NCBI RefSeq assembly: GCF_026340255.1
Contig: NZ_JAPEPJ010000001.1
Location: forward strand, 558,001 to 622,000
Reading direction: 5' to 3'
Origin: Streptomyces sp. NBC_01408
GTDB taxonomy: Bacteria; Actinomycetota; Actinomycetes; Streptomycetales; Streptomycetaceae
Length of the DNA: 64,000 nucleotides
How positions within the stretch are numbered: position 1 is the stretch's first letter; each line of letters opens with the position of its first letter. Made by a program: the position numbers and the translations under genes. The notes under the pieces are model-generated. The model was not told the DNA's origin and searched no databases. It worked only from the letters and a program-made list of their open reading frames with translations. This document shows, piece after piece, positions 14,573 to 23,803 of this stretch.

Positions 14573-15784
14573 ATGCAGGTGATCCAGTCAACGAAACTCG
14601 CCAATGTCTGTTACGAGATCCGCGGCCCCGTGCTCGAAGAGGCGATGCGGCTCGAAGCAGCAGGTCATCGCATCCTCAAGCTCAACACCGGCAACCCCGC
14701 GGCCTTCGGCTTCGAGTGCCCCCCGGAGATCCTTGAGGACATGCTCCGCAACCTGGGCAACGCCCACGGCTACGGGGACGCGAAGGGGCTGCTCTCCGCG
14801 CGCCGCGCGGTCATGCAGCACTATCAGACCAAGGGCATCGAGCTGGACGTCGAGGACATCTACCTCGGCAACGGCGTATCCGAGCTGATCCAGATGTCGA
14901 TGCAGGCGCTGCTCGACGACGGCGACGAGGTGCTGGTCCCGGCGCCGGACTACCCGCTCTGGACCGCCTCCGTCTCGCTCGCGGGCGGCACGGCCGTGCA
15001 CTACCGCTGCGACGAGCAGGCCGACTGGATGCCGGACCTCGCCGACATCGAGCGCAAGGTCACCGACCGCACCCGCGCGATCGTGATCATCAACCCGAAC
15101 AACCCCACCGGCGCCGTCTACGACGACGAGATGCTGCGCGGGCTGACGGACATCGCGCGCCGCCACAACCTGGTCGTCTGCTCGGACGAGATCTACGACC
15201 GGATCCTGTTCGACGGCGCGACGCACACGAACACCGCCGCCATCGCGCCGGACCTGCTGACCCTCACCTTCAACGGGCTGTCGAAGAACTACCGCGTCGC
15301 CGGCTACCGGGCCGGCTGGATGGCGGTCTGCGGCCCCAAGAAGAACGCCTCGTCGTACATCGAGGGCCTGACGATCCTGGCCAACATGCGCCTGTGCGCG
15401 AACATGCCCTCGCAGTACGCGGTCGCCACCGCCCTCGGCGGCCGGCAGTCGATCAACGACCTGGTGCTGCCGGGCGGGCGGCTGCTGGAGCAGCGCGACA
15501 CGGCGTACGAACTGCTCACCCAGATCCCCGGCATCACCTGCGTGAAGCCCCGGGGGGCCCTGTACCTCTTCCCGAAGCTCGACCCCTCGGTCTACAAGAT
15601 CAAGGACGACCGGCAGATGGTCCTCGACCTCCTGCGGGCCGAGAAGATCATGGTGGTGCACGGTACGGGCTTCAACTGGCCCGAGCCCGATCACTTCCGG
15701 ATCGTGACGCTGCCGAACGCGAAGGACCTGGCGGACGCGGTGACCCGGATCGGGAAGTTCCTCGACGGGTACGGCCAGCCGTAG
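14573..15784 (+). CDS. PLP-dependent aminotransferase, AlaT-like
   Basis: 403 residues, class I/II aminotransferase of the alanine transaminase (AlaT) type, converting pyruvate plus glutamate to alanine plus 2-oxoglutarate in the cytosol. Features: LKLNTGNPAAFGF near residue 35, the ring-stacking and phosphate contacts (GNGVSELI; PAPDYPLWT), NPNNPTGAVY (about 178), SDEIYDRILF, the PLP Lys in FNGLSKNYRVAGYRAGW (about residue 237), and the carboxylate-binding Arg in DHFRIVTLP. Length is normal. The start is supported by a leaderless -10 box. The upstream region is unusually repeat-rich, suggesting tight control. AlaT-like is a judgment from sequence similarity. Confidence 0.92.
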   Translation: MQVIQSTKLANVCYEIRGPVLEEAMRLEAAGHRILKLNTGNPAAFGFECPPEILEDMLRNLGNAHGYGDAKGLLSARRAVMQHYQTKGIELDVEDIYLGNGVSELIQMSMQALLDDGDEVLVPAPDYPLWTASVSLAGGTAVHYRCDEQADWMPDLADIERKVTDRTRAIVIINPNNPTGAVYDDEMLRGLTDIARRHNLVVCSDEIYDRILFDGATHTNTAAIAPDLLTLTFNGLSKNYRVAGYRAGWMAVCGPKKNASSYIEGLTILANMRLCANMPSQYAVATALGGRQSINDLVLPGGRLLEQRDTAYELLTQIPGITCVKPRGALYLFPKLDPSVYKIKDDRQMVLDLLRAEKIMVVHGTGFNWPEPDHFRIVTLPNAKDLADAVTRIGKFLDGYGQP

Positions 15785-15858
15785 CCGCCGGGGGGCTTCA
15801 GTCCTGCGTGTGGCTCGAGCATCACCGGATCCAGCTCAACTTTAGAACGAATCCAATG

Positions 15859-15894
15859 TAGGATGGTCTCCTGACCCCACGCAGGAGGCCTCCT
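15859..15894 (+). promoter_or_regulatory. -10 box and palindromic ribosome-binding site
   Basis: TAGGAT at 15859-15864 is a good -10 element. The ribosome-binding site AGGAGG (15883-15888) is the left half of a perfect 12-bp palindrome AGGAGGCCTCCT (15883-15894) ending one base before ATG 15896, so the site could be masked by pairing or dimerisation of the leader. Confidence 0.5.
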
Positions 15895-15895
15895 C

Positions 15896-16291
15896 ATGTA
15901 CGAGCCGAGCCGCACCAAGCCGGTCGTCCACCGCATGGGCGCCGCCCCCGCCGACTACCCGCACCGCAGCCGCGGCGAAGCCCTGGACATCCAGCTCGCC
16001 GGGCACCTCGCGGCGCTGCTCGCGGTCACCGACGAGCTCGGGCTCGACGGGGCCGCCGGTGCGATCGCCGCGCAGGTGGCGCGGTTGCGTGGAGCCGAGC
16101 CCGCGCGTGCGGCGCAGGGCGGGCCGACCGGGGACACCGCCGTACTGCACCAGCGTGCGCACGACCTCGCCGCCCGCGCGCTCCTCGTGGCCGCGTCCCG
16201 CGCCGACACCACCGTCGCGATCCTCGCCGCCGAGCGCATGGACGCGCACTCCGCCGCCCTCGACGCCCTCGACCTGGCCGGCGCCCACTGA
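15896..16291 (+). CDS. Helical hypothetical protein (SCO4983-like)
   Basis: 131 residues, Ala-rich and predicted all-helical, starting MYEPSRTKPVVHRMGAA. I believe it matches a Streptomyces family named after SCO4983, which fits the remembered gene order downstream of the aminotransferase; this is from memory. No signal peptide, membrane segment or known motif. The start has a strong AGGAGG seven bases upstream, embedded in a palindrome. Function unknown. Confidence 0.75.
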   Translation: MYEPSRTKPVVHRMGAAPADYPHRSRGEALDIQLAGHLAALLAVTDELGLDGAAGAIAAQVARLRGAEPARAAQGGPTGDTAVLHQRAHDLAARALLVAASRADTTVAILAAERMDAHSAALDALDLAGAH

Positions 16292-16511
16292 CGGCCCCGG
16301 TCCGGGGCCGCGGAGGCTCCGGACCGGGTGCCATGTTCCCTGCGGGAAGCCCGGCGAACCACAGGCCTGGCGCCCCGCGACCCGCACCACCGCCCGGCCA
16401 CGGGCCACGCCGCCCCGCCAGGGCCAAGGCCGCGCCACGCCGCACGGCCCCGCCATGCCCCGCCCCGCCCCGCCAGGGTCACCGCCCCGCTAGGCCAGGG
16501 CCACCGCCCGG

Positions 16512-16940
16512 CTACGGCTCCACGGTGAAGGCCGCGGCCGCGACTCCGCACCACGGGACCGTGGCGATCGGCCACACCGGGCCGACCGCCTCCCCGAACT
16601 CGGTGGCCGCCGGGGCCACGCCCGGGATCTTGACCAGGGCCTGCGCGGCCCGCTGCGCCGGGTCCGGCTGCGCCGTCTCGCGGAACTCGACCGTGACCAC
16701 GTAGGCGCCCGGGCCCTCGGGCCGCCCCGCGGCCGTCACCCCCGCGACCACCCGGCGGCTCGCCGGATCGATCCGGCACGCGGTGACCCGTACGTCCTCC
16801 ACCGCGGCCCGCGGCGGCGGCGCCGGCGGATCGCCTCCGCTGGCCCACACGTACAGGCCCAGCGGGGCGAACACCAGCAGTCCGGCCAGCACCACCAGAC
16901 CGACCAGCCAGCCCTGCCACTTCAACGCGCTCACGCCCAT
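16512..16940 (-). CDS. Membrane-anchored hypothetical protein
   Basis: 142 residues from ATG 16940, selected because GGGAGG lies 8 bases upstream; the open frame continues to 17033 without a better start. One N-terminal membrane helix (WLVGLVVLAGLLVFAPLGLYV, split over residues about 9-30), then an extracytoplasmic domain with Pro-rich linker (GGDPPAPPPR) and beta-strand pattern (VTACRIDPASRRVVAGV; YVVTVEFRET). Two Cys in the exported part (TACRI, VPWCGV). The gap to the previous gene (220 bases) is C-rich with no gene seen. No family recognised. Divergent from the substrate-binding/TelA operon. Confidence 0.7.
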   Translation of the reverse strand: MGVSALKWQGWLVGLVVLAGLLVFAPLGLYVWASGGDPPAPPPRAAVEDVRVTACRIDPASRRVVAGVTAAGRPEGPGAYVVTVEFRETAQPDPAQRAAQALVKIPGVAPAATEFGEAVGPVWPIATVPWCGVAAAAFTVEP

Positions 16941-17078
16941 GGCACGATCCTCCCCGGCGGCCGCCCCGCCCACCAGCACCCACGGGCTCACACAGCATTT
17001 CGAAGTGGGACCGCCTGGCCACCTGACGTTCATTCAACTCATCGCGGAATGTGGGTTTCCGCGAGCACGCTGCACCTC

Positions 17079-18167
17079 GTGAGACGCATCCTAGGAATCG
17101 TCCTGGGCCTCCTCCTCGTAGGCGGCGTGATCGTCGCCGTCCTCCAGGGGCAGGACTCAGCAACCACGGCAACGAAGACCGTGCGTGGCGTCATCGGTTC
17201 GGAGAAGTCCGAGTTCTTCCGCGACCCCGACGTCGTCAAGGCCCTCGCGAACAAGGGCTACACCGTGAAGACCGAAACCTCGGGCTCCTGGGCGATGGAC
17301 CAACTCGCCCTCAAGGAGTTCGACTTCGCCTTCCCCAGCAGCAGTGAACCCGCCAAGGAGATCGAGGTCGCGGCCGGCCTCAAGGGCGCCCAGACCACCA
17401 AGCCCTTCTACTCCCCGCTCGTCGTCATCGCCCGCACCAATGCCGCCCAGGTGCTCGCCTCCAACGGCCTGGCGAAGATGAACGGGAAGAACTCCGGCAC
17501 CCTCCTCATGGGCCCCTTCCTCAAGGCCGCCTCCGAGGACCGCACCTGGCAGCAGCTGTCCGGCTCCTCCGCCCACTCCGAGCTGACCGGCACCGTGTTC
17601 GTCAAGACCACCGACCCGGCCACCTCCAACTCCGGCGCCCTCTTCCTGGCCGCCACCTCCAACGTCGCCAACAGCAGCAACGTCGTCGCCGACGACGCGG
17701 GCGTCGACCGCACCGCACCGCTGATGCGCAAGCTGATCTCCGTCCAGGGCTCGCTGGAACAGAGCACCGACGACCCCTTCCGGGCCTTCATCAGCGGCAG
17801 CGGCGAACCGCTCATCCTGGTCTACGAGTCCCAGGTGGCTGCCCTGCTGCTGCAGAAGCAGGATCCGGGCGACATGGTCGTCCTCTACCCGGACACCACC
17901 GTCAACACCGCGCACACCTTCGTCCCGCTCGGCGACAAGGCCCAGGAGCTGGGCTCCCTCCTCGCCACCGACCCCAAGCTGCGCGAGCTGGCCCTGCGCC
18001 ACGGGTTCCGGCCGCAGGACGGCGTGGGCGAGTTCACCACCGCGACCGCCCCGCACGCCGCGTACCTCAACCCGGGGCTGACCGGCATCCGCCAGGTCGG
18101 CACACCCACCGTCAAGATCCTGATGGCGCTGGCCGAGCGCGCCAAGGGCCAGGGGGACACACCGTGA
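17079..18167 (+). CDS. Substrate-binding-type membrane-anchored protein
   Basis: 362 residues from GTG 17079 (MRRILGIVLGLLLVGGVIVAVL, a clean N-terminal anchor); an in-frame ATG at 17049 would add ten residues and spoil that signal. The rest resembles periplasmic solute-binding folds: VRGVIGSEKSEFFRDPDVV, repeated Thr/Ser-rich strands, and a late segment GEPLILVYESQV. It opens a four-gene operon, overlapping the TelA gene by 4 bp (GTGA). The ligand is unknown. A 7-bp inverted repeat CGCGGAA/TTCCGCG (17043-17063) just upstream could be an operator. Confidence 0.75.
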   Translation: MRRILGIVLGLLLVGGVIVAVLQGQDSATTATKTVRGVIGSEKSEFFRDPDVVKALANKGYTVKTETSGSWAMDQLALKEFDFAFPSSSEPAKEIEVAAGLKGAQTTKPFYSPLVVIARTNAAQVLASNGLAKMNGKNSGTLLMGPFLKAASEDRTWQQLSGSSAHSELTGTVFVKTTDPATSNSGALFLAATSNVANSSNVVADDAGVDRTAPLMRKLISVQGSLEQSTDDPFRAFISGSGEPLILVYESQVAALLLQKQDPGDMVVLYPDTTVNTAHTFVPLGDKAQELGSLLATDPKLRELALRHGFRPQDGVGEFTTATAPHAAYLNPGLTGIRQVGTPTVKILMALAERAKGQGDTP

Positions 18168-19360
18168 ACATGACGCCGACCGCCGACGGGGACGGGGCAC
18201 CACTCGTCCTCACCGCACCCGATCCCGTCGCCCCCGTCCGCCGGGAGCAGGCCTCCGGGCTCGTCCCGCTCCAGGACGGCGTCCACGAGGAGATGGCCCG
18301 CCGGGCAGGGGAGTACGTCGGCCAGCTCGCCGGGATCGACAGCCGCTCCCCGGAGTTCGCGCAGCGCATAGGCGAGATCGCCGGGCTGGGCTCCGCCGAC
18401 ATCCGCAGCGCCGCCCAGCAGTCCAACCGGATGCTGGAGCGGGCCGTGCGCTCCCTCGGCTCCGGCGAGGGCGGCGACGCTCAGGCCCGCGTGGCCGGGT
18501 CCCTGGTCGAGCTGCGGCGCACCGTCGAGGACCTCGACCCGCGGGAGTCGTCCGCCAAGGGGGCCCGAAAGCTGCTCGCGAAGCTGCCGGGCGGCAACAG
18601 GTTCCGCGACCACGTGGCGAAGTACGCCTCCTCGCAGGCCACCCTCAACAAGATCGTGGGCTCGCTGCGCGGAGGCCAGGACGAGCTGCGCCGCGACAAC
18701 GCGGCCCTGCACACCGAGCGGGCCCGCCTGTGGGAGACGATGGGCAAGCTCCAGGAGTACGCGGTCCTCACCGAGGCCCTGGACGCGGCCGTCGAGCAGC
18801 GGATAGCCGAGGCGGAGTACGCCGATCCGCAGGCGGCCGACGCGATGCGCGCGGACGTGCTGTTCCCGGTCCGGCAGAAGCACCAGGACCTGCTGACGCA
18901 GCTGGCCGTGTGCGCGCAGGGCTACCTGGCCATGGACGTGGTCCGGCGCAACAACGACGAGCTGATCAAGGGCGTGGACCGGGCCGCCACCACGACCGTC
19001 TCGGCGCTGCGGATCGCGGTCATGCTGGCCTCGGCGCTCGACAACCAGCGCAAGGTCGTCGAGCAGGTCAACGCCCTCAAGGGGACGACCGAGGAGCTGA
19101 TCCGGGGCAACGCGGAGATGCTGTCCACGCAGAGCGGTGAGATCCAGCGGATCGCGGCCGATCCGGCGGTGGGCGCGGAGACCTTGCGGACGGCGTTCGC
19201 GCAGATCTACAAGACGCTCGACGCGATCGACACGTTCAAGGTGCAGGCCACGGAGAACATGGCCGCGACCGTGGAGTCGCTGGCCGGGGAGCTGCAGACC
19301 GCGTCGGCGTATCTCGCGCGGACGCGGACCGCCGGTGCGCTGGAAGGCGGTGCGCTGTGA
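18164..19360 (+). CDS. TelA/KlaA-family 'toxic anion resistance' protein
   Basis: 398 residues, largely helical with long coiled-coil-like stretches. Family landmarks: the middle domain LRRTVEDLDPRESSAKGARKL..., KYASSQATLNKIVGSLRGGQDEL, and the later VVRRNNDELIKGVDRAATTTVSAL region. TelA-like proteins are associated with tellurite resistance clusters, but their biochemistry is unresolved. The start is GTG 18164 overlapping the previous stop by 4 bp; the stop overlaps the next GTG by 4 bp. In this operon it sits between two extracytoplasmic binding-type proteins, so a role in envelope stress sensing is inferred. Confidence 0.88.
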   Translation: MNMTPTADGDGAPLVLTAPDPVAPVRREQASGLVPLQDGVHEEMARRAGEYVGQLAGIDSRSPEFAQRIGEIAGLGSADIRSAAQQSNRMLERAVRSLGSGEGGDAQARVAGSLVELRRTVEDLDPRESSAKGARKLLAKLPGGNRFRDHVAKYASSQATLNKIVGSLRGGQDELRRDNAALHTERARLWETMGKLQEYAVLTEALDAAVEQRIAEAEYADPQAADAMRADVLFPVRQKHQDLLTQLAVCAQGYLAMDVVRRNNDELIKGVDRAATTTVSALRIAVMLASALDNQRKVVEQVNALKGTTEELIRGNAEMLSTQSGEIQRIAADPAVGAETLRTAFAQIYKTLDAIDTFKVQATENMAATVESLAGELQTASAYLARTRTAGALEGGAL

Positions 19361-21078
19361 GCTCTCGCGACCTGGGCCGGTGGCGTGTGGGGCCGCTGCG
19401 CGGAGCCTCTCCCCGCCCCGCCCCTTCCCGAAACTGGGGGCGCCGCCCCCAGACCCCCACGCCTCAAACGCCGGCGAGGCTGGGGGGTGCTCGGCGAGGC
19501 TGGATCGCCGTCGCCCTCGCCGTGCTCGCGGCCGCGACGGCCTGCACCGCCGATGCGCCTCCCAAGCCCAAGGAGACGGCGTACAAGGAGGGCACCCTGC
19601 GGGTGCTGGCCTCCAGTGAGCTGGCCGACCTGGAGCCCGTACTGGCGCAGGCCAAGAAGGCCACCGGGGTGAGCGTCGAGCTGACCTGGTCCGGGACGCT
19701 CGACGCGGCCGAGCAGGTCGCGTCCGGGAAGGCGGACGGGAATTACGACGCGATCTGGCTGTCGTCCAACGACTATCTGCGGCTGCGTCCCGAGGCGGCC
19801 GGGAAGCTCGCCAACGAGACCCCGGTGATGTCCTCCCCGGTCGCGCTCGGCGTGCGGCCGGAGGCGCTGGCCCGGCTCGGCTGGAAGCCCGAGGAGGTGA
19901 CCTGGTCGGCGGTCCACGAGGCGGTGGCCGGGGGGAAGCTGACGTACGGGATGACCGACCCGGTGCGCTCCAACTCGGGTTTCTCCGCCCTGGTGTCGGT
20001 GGCCTCGGGTCTGTCGGGCGCGCAGGCCGCGCTGACCGATGCGGACGTGAAGGCGGCCTCACCGCGGCTGAAGGAGTTCTTCGCCGGGCAGAAGCTGACC
20101 TCGGGTTCCTCCGGCTGGCTGGTTTCGGCGTACGCCAAGCGCGGGGACGTGGACGCGCTGGTGAACTACGAGTCGGTGCTGCTGTCCATGAACCGCGACG
20201 CCAAGGCGCCGCTGACGGTGATCCGGCCGCGCGACGGGGTGGTGACCGCGCACTATCCGCTGACCCTGCTGACGTCGGCCCCGGCCGGGGCCCGTGAGTC
20301 GGGGCGGGCGCTGACGGAGTACCTGCGCGGCGCCGGGGCGCAGAAGGCGATCACCGAGCAGACGTTCCGCCGCCCGGTGGCGGCCGGGGTGGCTCCGGCG
20401 GCCGGGCTGGACGCGGAGAAGCGGCGCGAGCTGCCGTTCCCCGGTTCGCGTTCGGTGGCCGACGGGCTGCTGGCCTCGTACGAGAACGAGCTGCGCCGGC
20501 CTTCGCGGACGGTGTACGTGCTGGACACGTCGGGTTCGATGGCCGAGGGGGACCGTATCGGGCGGCTGAAGTCGGCGCTGACGGACCTGACGGGGAGCGG
20601 GAGTTCGGGGACCGGGGAGCGGTTCCGGGACCGCGAGGAGGTGACGCTCCTGCCGTTCGGGTCCAAGGTGAAGAAGGTGCGGACGCACGTCGTCGAGCCG
20701 GGTAATCCGGGCCCGGCGCTGGATGCGGTGCGCGCCGATGTGCAGTCGCTGGCGCCGGAGGGGGGTACGGCGGTCTACGGCAGTCTGGAGGCGGCGTACG
20801 AGCACCTCGGCAAGGGCGGTACGGACGCGTTCACCTCGATCGTGCTGATGACGGACGGGGAGAACACGGAGGGCGTGGGGGCCAAGCACTTCGACTCGTT
20901 CTACGCCGCGCTGCCCGAGGCGCAGAAGCACACGCCGGTCTTCGCGGTGCTGTTCGGCGAATCGGACCGCAAGGAGCTCACCCACATCACCGAGCTGACC
21001 GGCGGGCGCCTCTTCGACGCCACCGACGGGAACGGTTCGCTGAACGGAGCATTCGAGGAGATCCGTGGCTACCAGTAG
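19357..21078 (+). CDS. Lipoprotein with substrate-binding and VWA domains
   Basis: 573 residues. A lipoprotein signal (WIAVALAVLAAATAC, Cys near residue 62) lies behind about 48 unusual Arg/Pro-rich residues encoded partly by a REP-like repeat. Residues about 70-375 form an ABC-type solute-binding fold (LRVLASSELADLEPVLAQAKKATGV, VSVELTWSGTLDAAEQV). Residues about 385-570 are a von Willebrand A domain with an intact metal site: DTSGSM (about 390), the Thr in EGGTAVYGSL and the Asp in LMTDGENTEG. The start GTG overlaps the TelA stop by 4 bp; the only other in-frame start before the signal is GTG 19387. Probably tethered outside the membrane, binding a ligand and a partner protein. Confidence 0.85.
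   Translation: MSSRDLGRWRVGPLRGASPRPAPSRNWGRRPQTPTPQTPARLGGARRGWIAVALAVLAAATACTADAPPKPKETAYKEGTLRVLASSELADLEPVLAQAKKATGVSVELTWSGTLDAAEQVASGKADGNYDAIWLSSNDYLRLRPEAAGKLANETPVMSSPVALGVRPEALARLGWKPEEVTWSAVHEAVAGGKLTYGMTDPVRSNSGFSALVSVASGLSGAQAALTDADVKAASPRLKEFFAGQKLTSGSSGWLVSAYAKRGDVDALVNYESVLLSMNRDAKAPLTVIRPRDGVVTAHYPLTLLTSAPAGARESGRALTEYLRGAGAQKAITEQTFRRPVAAGVAPAAGLDAEKRRELPFPGSRSVADGLLASYENELRRPSRTVYVLDTSGSMAEGDRIGRLKSALTDLTGSGSSGTGERFRDREEVTLLPFGSKVKKVRTHVVEPGNPGPALDAVRADVQSLAPEGGTAVYGSLEAAYEHLGKGGTDAFTSIVLMTDGENTEGVGAKHFDSFYAALPEAQKHTPVFAVLFGESDRKELTHITELTGGRLFDATDGNGSLNGAFEEIRGYQ
19434..19490. repeat. REP-like repeat inside a coding sequence
   Basis: Hairpin CTGGGGGCGCCGCCCCCAG (19434-19452) followed by ACGCCTCAAACGCCGGCGAG (19459-19478) is a copy of the intergenic repeat, here translated as part of the N-terminus of the VWA lipoprotein (PQTPTPQTPARLGG). 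Confidence 0.75.
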
Positions 21079-21676
21079 ATCCGGAAAGGTCCTCGGCTAC
21101 CTGGAGTCGAAGAAGAACCTGGCCGGTTCGGCCTGCGGTCTGGCCGGGGTGGGTCTGACCCTGGCGGGGGCGGGCGGCGCGTACTGGCCGGTGGTGGTCG
21201 CCGGGCTGTACGGGGCGGGTGCGCTGATCGCCCCGCCGGAGCGGGCGGCGCCGCCGCCCTTCGATCCGCGCGAGGAGCTCGGCGTACTGCGCGACGACTT
21301 CGCGCGGCTGCGGGAGTACCTGGCCGAGGTGGAGCTGCCGTCGGGGGCGGGGGACACGCTGGGGGTGCTGCTGGAGCTGTACGGGGCGCTGCTGGCGCCG
21401 GGTTGGGTGGCCGATGTGCTGGCCACGGAGCCGGAGGCGGTGCACGCGCTGTCGCGGGGGATCCGGCAGGACGTGCCGGAGTGTGTGGACGCGTACAACC
21501 GGACGCGCTGGTGGAACCGGATGGCGCCGGGCGGCGAGTCGCCGGAGCGGCACCTGGAGCGGCAGTTGGCGGTCCTGGTCGAGGAGGCGCGAAGCGTGAC
21601 GGCGGACCTCCACGAGGTGGAGGCCCGCCGTCAGCAGACGCACACGACCTACCTGGAGGAGCGAGGACGCTCCTGA
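21065..21676 (+). CDS. Hypothetical membrane protein of the TelA operon
   Basis: 203 residues from GTG 21065, overlapping the upstream gene by 14 bp. Two adjacent hydrophobic helices (GSACGLAGVGLTLAGAGGAYW and WPVVVAGLYGAGALIA, residues about 20-55) are followed by a cytosolic helical domain with several Glu/Arg-rich helices. The same set, TelA protein plus a two-helix membrane protein, recurs in tellurite/stress clusters. Last gene of the operon. Specific function unknown. Confidence 0.72.
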   Translation: MATSRSGKVLGYLESKKNLAGSACGLAGVGLTLAGAGGAYWPVVVAGLYGAGALIAPPERAAPPPFDPREELGVLRDDFARLREYLAEVELPSGAGDTLGVLLELYGALLAPGWVADVLATEPEAVHALSRGIRQDVPECVDAYNRTRWWNRMAPGGESPERHLERQLAVLVEEARSVTADLHEVEARRQQTHTTYLEERGRS

Positions 21677-21701
21677 GGGCGGTCATGTGCTGCGGTGGGA
21701 A

Positions 21702-21756
21702 CCGCTTGGTCGGGGGCTCCCACAGCGGTGGGCGCCGCTTGGTCGGGGGCTCCCAC
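21702..21756. repeat. Duplicated 22-bp unit, probable terminator
   Basis: CCGCTTGGTCGGGGGCTCCCAC occurs exactly at 21702-21723 and 21735-21756 (given here as CCGCTTGGTCGGGGGC plus TCCCAC). Each copy can pair its TCCCAC with an upstream GTGGG. It lies between the operon end and the convergent pckG gene, so a bidirectional terminator is likely. Confidence 0.5.
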
Positions 21757-21789
21757 GTTCATTGGCCCTTGTTCAGGGCGCGTCCTGGC

Positions 21790-23613
21790 TCAGCCCAGGC
21801 GCTCGACGAGCGCGTGGTACTGGTCCCACAGCTCCTTGGGAGTGTGGTCGCCGTAGGTGTTGAGGTGTTCGGGGACCAGGGCGGCCTCCTCGCGCCAGAC
21901 CTTCTTGTCGACGGTGAGGAGGAAGTCCAGGTCGGCGGCCGGGAGGTCCAGGCCGTCGGTGTCGAGGGAGTCCTTGGCCGGCAGGATGCCGATGGGGGTC
22001 TCGACGCCTTCGGCGGTGCCGTCGAGGCGCTCGACGATCCACTTCAGGACGCGGCTGTTCTCGCCGAAGCCGGGCCACACGAACTTGCCCGCGTCGTTCT
22101 TGCGGAACCAGTTCACGTAGTAGATCTTCGGGAGCTTGGACTGGTCCTTGCCCTTGGCCACGTCGATCCAGTGGCCCATGTAGTCGCCCATGTTGTAGCC
22201 GCAGAACGGCAGCATGGCGAAGGGGTCGCGGCGCAGTTCGCCGACCTTGCCCTCGGCGGCGGCGGTCTTCTCGGAGGCGATGTTCGAGCCGATGAAGACG
22301 CCGTGGTTCCAGTCGAAGGACTCGGTGACCAGCGGGACGGCGGAGGCGCGGCGGCCGCCGAAGAGGATCGCGGAGATCGGGACGCCCTTGGGGTCCTCCC
22401 ACTCGGGGGCGATCGTCGGGCACTGGGAGGCGGGGACGGCGAAGCGAGCGTTGGGGTGGGCCGCCGGGGTGTCGCTCTCCGGGGTCCAGGCGTTGCCCTT
22501 CCAGTCGGTGAGGTGGGCGGGCGACTCTTCGGTCATGCCCTCCCACCACACGTCGGAGCCGTCCGGGGTGAGCGCGACGTTGGTGAAGACGGTGTTGGCG
22601 TACATGGTCTTCATGGCGTTGGCGTTGGTGTGCTCGCCGGTGCCGGGGGCGACGCCGAAGAAGCCGGCCTCGGGGTTGATCGCGTAGAGACGGCCGTCCT
22701 CGCCGAAGCGCATCCAGGCGATGTCGTCGCCGACGGTCTCGACGATCCAGCCCGGGATCGTGGGCTCCAGCATGGCCAGGTTGGTCTTGCCGCAGGCGCT
22801 CGGGAACGCGGCGGCGATGTACTTGGCCTCACCCTGCGGCGGGGTGAGCTTGAGGATCAGCATGTGCTCGGCGAGCCAGCCCTCGTCGCGGGCCATGACG
22901 GACGCGATGCGCAGGGCGTAGCACTTCTTGCCGAGGAGGGCGTTGCCGCCGTAGCCGGATCCGTAGGACCAGATCTCGCGGGTCTCGGGGAAGTGCGAGA
23001 TGTACTTGGTGGTGTTGCACGGCCACGGGACGTCGGCCTGGCCTTCGGCGAGCGGAGCGCCGAGGGTGTGGACGGCCTTGACGAAGAAGCCGTCGGTGCC
23101 GAGTTCGTCCAGGACGGCCTTGCCCATGCGGGTCATGGTGCGCATGGCGACGGCGACGTAGGCGGAGTCGGTGATCTCGACGCCGATCGCGGAGAGCTCG
23201 GAGCCGAGGGGGCCCATGCAGAAGGGGACGACGTACATCGTCCGGCCCTTCATCGAGCCCTTGAAGATTCCTTCCTGCCCGGCGAAGATCTCCTTCATTT
23301 CCGAAGGAGCCTTCCAGTGGTTCGTCGGGCCCGCGTCCTCTTCCTTCTCGGAGCAGATGAAGGTCCGGTCCTCGACGCGCGCGACGTCGGACGGGTCGGA
23401 GGCGGCGTAGTACGAGTTCGGGCGCTTCGTCTCGTCGAGCTTCTTGAACGTTCCCTTGGCGACGAGCTCCTCGCACAGGCGCTCGTACTCGCCCTCGGAG
23501 CCGTCGCACCAGACGACGCGGTCCGGCTGGGTGAGGGCTGCGATCTCGTCCACCCAGGAGATCAGCTCCTGGTGAGTCGTCGGGATGGTGGGAGCCGCGT
23601 TGTCGCGCGCCAC
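21790..23613 (-). CDS. pckG: Phosphoenolpyruvate carboxykinase (GTP)
   Basis: 607 residues, the normal size of GTP-dependent PEPCK, which converts oxaloacetate plus GTP to PEP, CO2 and GDP and feeds gluconeogenesis in the cytosol. The start is GTG 23613 ([15 protein letters not shown] as translated), with AAGGAG five bases upstream; an open extension to 23706 lacks support. Landmarks: [11 protein letters not shown] with the P-loop and the reactive Cys (about 274), the substrate loop near [15 protein letters not shown], and the Mn/nucleotide segments GDDIAWMRF and [15 protein letters not shown] C-terminal region. Single gene, convergent with the TelA operon. In Streptomyces this is the central anaplerotic/gluconeogenic enzyme. 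Confidence 0.96.
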   Translation of the reverse strand: MARDNAAPTIPTTHQELISWVDEIAALTQPDRVVWCDGSEGEYERLCEELVAKGTFKKLDETKRPNSYYAASDPSDVARVEDRTFICSEKEEDAGPTNHWKAPSEMKEIFAGQEGIFKGSMKGRTMYVVPFCMGPLGSELSAIGVEITDSAYVAVAMRTMTRMGKAVLDELGTDGFFVKAVHTLGAPLAEGQADVPWPCNTTKYISHFPETREIWSYGSGYGGNALLGKKCYALRIASVMARDEGWLAEHMLILKLTPPQGEAKYIAAAFPSACGKTNLAMLEPTIPGWIVETVGDDIAWMRFGEDGRLYAINPEAGFFGVAPGTGEHTNANAMKTMYANTVFTNVALTPDGSDVWWEGMTEESPAHLTDWKGNAWTPESDTPAAHPNARFAVPASQCPTIAPEWEDPKGVPISAILFGGRRASAVPLVTESFDWNHGVFIGSNIASEKTAAAEGKVGELRRDPFAMLPFCGYNMGDYMGHWIDVAKGKDQSKLPKIYYVNWFRKNDAGKFVWPGFGENSRVLKWIVERLDGTAEGVETPIGILPAKDSLDTDGLDLPAADLDFLLTVDKKVWREEAALVPEHLNTYGDHTPKELWDQYHALVERLG

Positions 23614-23803
23614 GATTGCTCCTTGTTGAGGGGTGTGTTTGGTGTTTGCCCCGTGGGGGCTGCGACCCGGACGCTTCGCGCTCCGCTCATCCGGTGCCGA
23701 CCGCACTCATCTGATCATCCGGTGGATGTGCGCATATGTCCAGAGGGCCTCTCACGTGAGCATCGCCACTCGCGTCAATCTTCTGTAAAGCGGTCTAACA
23801 GAA

